A DNA stretch of 64,000 nt, taken from the NCBI GenBank assembly GCA_963580455.1, contig OY756965.1:23162902-23226901 (forward strand), read 5' to 3'. The notes under the pieces were generated by a model that worked only from the letters and a program-made list of their open reading frames with translations, was not told the DNA's origin and searched no databases. Made by a program: the position numbers and the translations under genes. Shown one piece after another: positions 58,130 to 64,000 of the stretch. The DNA is from Euonymus europaeus (lineage: Eukaryota > Streptophyta > Magnoliopsida > Celastrales > Celastraceae). Every line of letters begins with the position of its first letter. The stretch's first letter is position 1.

Positions 58130-59139
58130 GTTCTGTTGTTAATTTACCAGGTAATACTAGCATGAAAGCCCTACACATTAAAAATGTCATGGGTAAATAG
58201 TTGGAACATTTTGTAAACAAATGAAAACATAAATTATAAAATTGAGTTATCTAAGTTTTTTAGTGTTTCAAAAGGGCATTCTTAACATTTTAGAAATACA
58301 GAAAAGAGTAAAGGCGCTAATCATATGATATCAAATCAAAAGATCAAGCAAAAAGTAGGTTTCTGACGCTACAAAAGTTGTGCATTAAGTTCCTCAAAAT
58401 AATTTACTAGCATCTAATAAAATGAGTACAAGATTCATTCCAGCATGAATCAAAGTGGATTTAAAGAGAAATAAAGACTAAAAGAAATATTTCTCACCTC
58501 GGCAAAGAAAAAAATTTCTCTGGAAAAAGTATCGGGAAAATCTCAGGGCGTCCTAATCTGGCCTGGTATTAAACTTCTCTCTTCCGATACTAGTTCCCCG
58601 ACACTCGAGAGAGCTTAAACACCGTAAAAATTCCGCCTCGGCAACTCCAATCGGTCCTTCAGGGATCAATTCCCTTCGTTTGGTGGAATGATCTCGAATC
58701 GAAAGAACACACAACAACTACCAAACCAAGACGTAGCCCGCCTAGGTCGACGGAGAGCAAGCGGACGATGGAGAGGAGACAATTTGTGGTAAAGTAGTGT
58801 GGATTTTTTTAGTGCAGTTTGAACTTTGAACGATTTCGATTTCCCTCCTGTGATTGACTCGACTCACTACGTTGCTTCTCGCGCTTTAAATGGGCCTAGA
58901 GCCCCAGTTAAGGCCCATCACCATTCGGTACCCAAACAGAACGCGGTCCAATCGACAAAAAGCAAGTCGTTTTCAGGAAAAGCTTCTTCCTCATAGGACA
59001 AACCAGGGGATTGAGAATTCGATTCAGTAAGCTGAATTCCTTCAAAATCCTTTGATAATCAACTATGGTGTATTCGAAAATTGGATAGATTGAAATATTT
59101 ACAGAATTCAAATCCTTGAAAAACCAATAGAGGGAATCA
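58130..59139. promoter_or_regulatory. Head-to-head DONSON / AP-3 delta promoter
   Basis: The two ATGs are 1,010 bp apart and diverge. DONSON's first exon and leader intron occupy roughly 58130-58790. The remaining core of about 150-200 bp holds TGGGCC at 58891 and GGCCCA at 58912, site II elements in opposite orientations that can serve both genes. No TATA box is evident, as usual for constitutive bidirectional plant promoters. Confidence 0.7.
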
Positions 59140-62049
59140 ATGGCTGCCACTTCGCTGATGGACACACTCTTCCAGCGCACACTAGAGGACCTCATCAAGG
59201 GCCTACGACAGGCCGGAAACGATGCTGCTGTCATATCCAGATCGGTGGACGAAATCCGGCGCGAGATCAAGTCGACGGATTCCCACACCAAGTCCGTCGC
59301 CCTCCGGAAGCTCTCTTACCTCAATTCTCTCCACGGCGTCGACATGTCTTGGGCCGCCTTTCACGCCGTGGAATGCGTCTCGGCCTCGTCGTTCGTTCAC
59401 AAGAAAGCTGGCTACCACGCCATCGCACAGTCCTTCAATGACTCGACCCCGGTCCTCCTCCTCATCACCAATCAGCTCCGCAAGGATCTTACTAGCGCTA
59501 ACAGCGAGTTTGAGGTGAGTATGGCTCTAGAATGCTTAGCTAGAATCGGTACTGTCGATCTTGCTAGAGATTTGACTCCGGAGATCTTTACTTTGCTTTC
59601 GAGCTCTAAGCTTTCAGTGAGAAAGAAAGCAATTTCTGTGATTTTGAGGGTTTTTGAGAAATACCCGGATTCGGTTAGGGTCTGCTTTAGGCGCTTGGTG
59701 GAGAATTTAGAGAGCAATGATCAGCAGATTTTGTCTACTGTTGTTGGTGTGTTCTGTGAGCTAGCTTCTAGGGATGCACGGTCATATCTACCATTGGCGC
59801 CTGAGTTTTATCGGATTTTGGTAGATTCTAAGAATAATTGGGTATTGATAAAGGTGTTGAAGATTTTTTCTAAGTTTGCGCCTCTCGAGTCAAGGCTTGC
59901 CAAGAAGGTTGTGGAGCCAATTTGTGAGCATATGAAGAGGACTGGTGCTAAATCTTTGCTGTTTGAGTGTGTTAGGACTGTTGTTACTAGCTTGACTGAG
60001 TATGAATCTGCAGTCAAGCTTTCTGTTACAAAGATTAGAGAGTTTTTGGTTGACGAAGATCCAAATCTTAAGTATCTTGGATTGCACTCATTATCCATTC
60101 TAGCTACCGAACACTTGTGGGCAGTTTTGGAGAATAAAGAGATTGTCATTAAGTCACTGAGTGACGCAGATCCTAATATCAAACTTGAGTCACTGCGCCT
60201 TGTGATGGCAATGGTGTCCGAGAGTAATGTGGCCGAAATTTGCAGGGTTTTGTTGACTTATGCAATAAAGTCTGACCCTGAGTTTTGCAATGAGATTCTT
60301 GGTTCTATTTTATCTACTTGTGGTAGGAATGTATATGAAATTATAATTGATTTTGATTGGTATGTGTCCCTTCTTGGGGAAATATCAAGGATTCCACATT
60401 GCCAAAAGGGAGAAGAAATTGAAAACCAGCTGATTGATATTGGTATGAGAGTTAAAGATGCTCGACCAGAGCTTGTTCGTGTTGGTCGCGATTTGCTAAT
60501 AGATCCTGCATTACTTGGTGATCCTTTCCTTTACAGGATACTATCTGCTGCTGCTTGGATATCTGGAGAGTATGTTGAGTTCTCAAGGAACCCATTTGAA
60601 CTCATGGAGGCATTGTTGCAGCCTCGAACAAATCTCTTACCAACACTGACCCGGTCAGTTTATGTTCACTCTTCTTTCAAAGTTTTAGTTTTTTGTGTGC
60701 GATCGTACTTCCTGCAAAGTGAAAGTGCTGGTTCCCCAGCATTTTTTGACAATTTGGCAACCGAAGTTTCCAAATCAGCATCTACTAGGGAATGCCCAGA
60801 AGCTTCTGATATAAGGACATTTGAACCGCATGAGGGTTTCAACCCAAGGATTTCTAGTCAAGTGCTTGGGGATCTCTCAATAGAAAATGGTGGGAACTTA
60901 AATCTCAGCAGTTACCAGGCATCTATATCTTCTGCTCAAGGGAACACTCTTTTAACACGGAATTATATTCTTAGCATGCTAAATCTAATTGTATCAACTT
61001 TGGCCCCCGTCTCTGGAAGCAATGATGTGGAGCTACAGGAGAGAACAAGAAATGTTCTTGGATTTGTTGATTTGGTAAAGAAAGAAGTTTCTGATACTTT
61101 GCTTGAGAAAGAAAAGAATTTTGAGAAAGATGTGGGAGCTTCAAAGATTATCAATATGATCTGTGATGCCTTTTCTGAGGAGCTTGGTCCAGTCTCTCTC
61201 AGTGCTCAAGAAAGAGTCTCTGTACCAGATGGGTTAGTGCTTCTAGAGAATCTTGCTGACCTGGATGCTATATGTAGAGATATTCAATTACCTTCCTTAA
61301 ACTCATTTTCTTCCGGGAATCATTTTGGGGAGAGTGCTTCTGTTGCTGCATCAAACCTGCATAGCAAAGAAGATTCAGAACCATCAGGGGAGTCCACTTC
61401 TCTGCTTGCAGAACACCGTAAGCGTCATGGGTTATATTATCTTCCTTCAGAAAAGAATGGATCTGAATCAAATGACTATCCGCCTGCTAATGACCCTAAA
61501 TCGCACGATAATTTTGATGATGACGCTGAAGATCTAGTTAAGCTCACAGCACAATCACTTGTCCCAAAGAAAAAAACAATCCATGCAAAGTCTAGGCCAG
61601 TGGTGGTGAAGTTGGATGGAGATGAAGCGCCTATTTCCTCTAAAAAACAAGATATTGAGGATGATTCATTATCTGGTGCTGTTAGGGATATTCTTCTAGG
61701 CGCTGAAGCAACGCCTGCATCACAAAGTAATCAAGCTATCAATTCGCACACTAAGAATAAAGGGAAGGAGAAACTTGTTTTTGCTTCTGATTCAAAAGAA
61801 AACATAGGTGGTGGAGAAAAGCCAGACAGTGGAAATCCAAGTTCGAGAAGAACCAAACACAGGAGTCATGGTAAAGAGAGGAGACGTAAAAGTCTGACGA
61901 AGAAGGATACTGAAGAAAGAGATGAAACTGGCCAGAATGAGAAGCGAAAAAGTAGTCATCTCCATAGTAAATATAAAGCCCGTCAAAGAGCAGAGGGACC
62001 CTTAAATGTAGTTCCTCCATCACCAGTTATTCCTGATTTCCTCTTATAG
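59140..62049 (+). CDS. AP3D: AP-3 complex subunit delta (delta-adaptin, 969 aa)
   Basis: Intronless gene, as in other plants. The N-terminal about 600 residues are the adaptin alpha-solenoid: LMDTLFQRTLEDLIKGLRQA, EIRREIKSTDSHTKSVALRK, GVDMSWAAFHAVE, FNDSTPVLLLITNQLRKDL and RDLTPEIFTLLSSSKLSVRK. A hinge rich in Ser, Asp and Lys follows, then a highly basic stretch (RRTKHRSHGKERRRKSLTKK) and the family-typical end PPSPVIPDFLL. It is the large subunit of AP-3, which sorts membrane cargo such as SUC4 to the vacuolar membrane by a Golgi route and is needed for storage/lytic vacuole transitions in seeds (PAT4 in Arabidopsis). It is somewhat longer than the Arabidopsis protein, mainly in the hinge. 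Confidence 0.96.
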   Translation: MAATSLMDTLFQRTLEDLIKGLRQAGNDAAVISRSVDEIRREIKSTDSHTKSVALRKLSYLNSLHGVDMSWAAFHAVECVSASSFVHKKAGYHAIAQSFNDSTPVLLLITNQLRKDLTSANSEFEVSMALECLARIGTVDLARDLTPEIFTLLSSSKLSVRKKAISVILRVFEKYPDSVRVCFRRLVENLESNDQQILSTVVGVFCELASRDARSYLPLAPEFYRILVDSKNNWVLIKVLKIFSKFAPLESRLAKKVVEPICEHMKRTGAKSLLFECVRTVVTSLTEYESAVKLSVTKIREFLVDEDPNLKYLGLHSLSILATEHLWAVLENKEIVIKSLSDADPNIKLESLRLVMAMVSESNVAEICRVLLTYAIKSDPEFCNEILGSILSTCGRNVYEIIIDFDWYVSLLGEISRIPHCQKGEEIENQLIDIGMRVKDARPELVRVGRDLLIDPALLGDPFLYRILSAAAWISGEYVEFSRNPFELMEALLQPRTNLLPTLTRSVYVHSSFKVLVFCVRSYFLQSESAGSPAFFDNLATEVSKSASTRECPEASDIRTFEPHEGFNPRISSQVLGDLSIENGGNLNLSSYQASISSAQGNTLLTRNYILSMLNLIVSTLAPVSGSNDVELQERTRNVLGFVDLVKKEVSDTLLEKEKNFEKDVGASKIINMICDAFSEELGPVSLSAQERVSVPDGLVLLENLADLDAICRDIQLPSLNSFSSGNHFGESASVAASNLHSKEDSEPSGESTSLLAEHRKRHGLYYLPSEKNGSESNDYPPANDPKSHDNFDDDAEDLVKLTAQSLVPKKKTIHAKSRPVVVKLDGDEAPISSKKQDIEDDSLSGAVRDILLGAEATPASQSNQAINSHTKNKGKEKLVFASDSKENIGGGEKPDSGNPSSRRTKHRSHGKERRRKSLTKKDTEERDETGQNEKRKSSHLHSKYKARQRAEGPLNVVPPSPVIPDFLL

Positions 62050-63159
62050 CATAATTGTAAGTGCTACTGTCAGTGATTGTTGCAGCAAGATCGATTTTTT
62101 TCTGCTCACATCTTGTTGTCCCAAGGTTAGTTTTACCATAGATCTTATAAGTTTCTTTTGTTGTTGAATTTGTGGTTTCATTGACTTGGGACATTGATTT
62201 ACTTGTGATCAACCGTGTAAAGACCGTTACTAGATGTTTTTAGTTTGAGACTCTCTGCTTCTCTTATCTTGTGAGGTGAAGATATTTCAAAAGTAGTTTA
62301 ACTTCTGAATGCATGGAGGTTTTACATTTTAGCTATGCGAATTGATGTTGAACTCTAAGCTTTATGCCTTGTACTCGTCAAGGTGACTTTGAGCTTGTTC
62401 TGGTCTCTCTACTCCTTCCAATTATTGAATTGTTTTATTACTGGAGATAACTATAATCATCGTCACATTCCATGTTCAACCAATCACTAGTGTCTCACCG
62501 CAGTTAACTGAGATTGGCATATGCTTTCCCTCTTATTCATCAGGTGGTGCTGTCCTTGATTATATGATATGTTAATTGAACCTATTTAAAGCTTTGTGGG
62601 GGGATTGTATCGTATCTGTACAATTGTTAGTGATATGCATAAGCTTATCTGCTTTCTGGGTTGTTGTTTGTAGGAGTAACAGAACCTTTCAATCCTGATT
62701 AATGTCTTATTAGCTGCTGTTGTGACTGAATTTGTCGGTTTCATTAATTTCCGCTCATCTTTGGATAAATGCAATCTTTAGCAATCTTTAGCAAGACATA
62801 TCATTGTCTCATGGATGCTGATGACAATCTGTTGAGAGCATGAAAGATATTGTGTAAAGCCTTCACCTCCCTGACTTTGTAATCAAGTTTTTTCAATGCA
62901 AATTGCAAAACCAATCTGTGTGAAACTTTGATAAAGAATTAGGTCCTTGTTCTACGAAGGAACTAGAGTTATCTAGTTGTGTACATAGTGAAGCTAAATT
63001 AGATTGACACAGACTCAGCTAATCTTTTTATAATATGTCTAGACCATTTGTGACATCATTAAAAATCACAATGGATGATGCAATAAAGGTACCAGTATTA
63101 AATCAAGAGAAAATGACCATATCAGATCAACCGTAGTGCCGAAGTTTAGATCAGACCAT
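62050..63159. other. AP-3 delta 3' UTR and spacer
   Basis: Untranslated and intergenic sequence. No open frame with a recognisable domain was seen. A short direct duplication of GCAATCTTTA lies near 62771-62791. Confidence 0.5.
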
Positions 63160-63870
63160 TTATCCATGGGTGCGTGGAGAAAGCATAGCTTTATAAGTTG
63201 CTGTGGCAACCAGAACCACCGCCACCACAGGTACTGCATTTTGTTGATCGATTGGCAATCTATCTCTACTGTTTGCCATATTTTGTTCGTTGAGTCCATC
63301 TCATGATTGATGACGTGATTTTCTTCACACAGGAATTGTTGTGATGGATTTGATTCTTTAGCTCTTCATCTTCTGGATGGTTTCCAGTCTTCAGGATATC
63401 TTTGGCTGTCAAAACCACAGAAGTTCTTGGATTTTTTTGAACTTTATCAATCAGAAGCCTTGTCATCTATGTCATCAAACAGGTACACATACATTAGGAA
63501 AATAAATGGAAATAGATTGAGCAAAAATTGTGTTGATTTTGACATCACTGTTGAGGATAAAGAGTTTACCTGGATATTTCCATTGGATGCTACAACATAG
63601 CGTTTTCTTCATGGTCTTGCGACCGTTTCTTGTCAATGTAGGAAAGCCATCCTAGTAGGAGTTTCAACAGCTTCCAATATATTTTTCCTCACAGCAAGAT
63701 GCAGCACGCTTTCCTTCTCGACAGTTAAATCTTCTTCTTCTTCTATAGAATCTAGACCCCTTTTAAGAAAACTTAAACAGGAAGATCACGCAATTCTTAT
63801 TGTGCTGCATAATGCAACCGCGTTACGCCTCTCCTTACTTGGACCCGATTGAATGAGCTTCCTATCGACA
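63160..63870 (-). pseudogene. Decayed ankyrin-repeat/PGG-domain gene (BDA1/ACD6-like class)
   Basis: Minus strand, pieces in correct order but different frames. VTRLHYAAQ lies near 63800. Next comes a piece from about 63640 to 63760 reading SIEEEEDLTVEKESVLHLAV and RKNILEAVE. VASNGNIQ lies near 63590. LLIDKVQKNPRTSVVLTAKD then ILKTGNHPEDEE lies at about 63370-63460. PVVAVVLVATATYKAMLSP lies near 63170-63225, before a stop at 63160. These match, from memory, ankyrin repeats followed by the first membrane span of a PGG domain as in BDA1-type proteins. In-frame stops, frameshifts and loss of the N-terminus mark it as a pseudogene. The left part may extend past 63870. Confidence 0.82.
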
Positions 63871-64000
63871 TATACAATAATAATCATTTTGTAAAGCCAG
63901 ATGAATGATGCTAAACCCGAGTCGGTTCAGCTTCGTTGAAAAATATGGCTTTAATCACCTAGTACAGACCACAATCAACTAATTCAGCAAAGCTTATTTA
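63871..64000. other. Window edge
   Basis: No feature recognised. More ankyrin relic may continue to the right of the window. Confidence 0.4.

Noticed and set aside
1..64000. CRISPR arrays, rRNA or canonical tRNA genes, origins
   Set aside because: None seen; the repeats found are microsatellites, tandem duplications or transposon repeats of a plant nuclear genome.

Overview
This is nuclear DNA from a flowering plant, most likely a eudicot. The evidence is AT-rich sequence with short GT-AG introns (about 80 to 1,250 bp), plant-only gene families, and plant DNA transposons. Gene models were built by hand from reading frames, splice sites and remembered family sequences. No alignment or database search was run.

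Layout. Positions 1161-6278 hold one CACTA (En/Spm-type) transposon with matching ends, TTT target-site duplications, a deleted transposase and a captured fragment of a myosin XI gene. Next, 6279-8380 is a regulatory and repeat-rich spacer with a foldback element and four CACGTG boxes. From 8.6 to 15 kb lie a small acidic plant protein, a plastid one-TM protein, a GPI-anchored lipid transfer protein (minus strand) and two small heavy-metal-associated (HMA) proteins. From 16 to 29.5 kb are an ALMT9-type vacuolar malate channel (6 exons, 587 aa) and the PP2A A/PR65 scaffold (12 exons, 587 aa). From 30 to 32.4 kb are an F-box relic and an intact F-box gene.

The 33-62 kb part is dense with conserved housekeeping genes: an APCB1-type aspartic protease (minus), ribosomal protein eS7, the deubiquitinase AMSH1, a MAKR/DUF1645-like protein, DONSON (minus, 14 exons) and the intronless AP-3 delta adaptin. 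APCB1/eS7 and DONSON/AP3D are head-to-head pairs with site II (TGGGCY) elements between them. From memory, the Arabidopsis counterparts of APCB1, eS7, AMSH1 and AP-3 delta lie close together on chromosome 1, so this half looks like an old conserved block. The right edge holds a decayed ankyrin/PGG gene on the minus strand.

The genes do not form one pathway. Three of them act in trafficking or vacuole biology: AMSH1 in ESCRT/MVB sorting, AP-3 delta in vacuolar sorting, and ALMT9 at the tonoplast. I saw no wholly new gene system. The most notable items are the gene-capturing CACTA element, the duplicated telo-box of the eS7 gene and the ankyrin relic.
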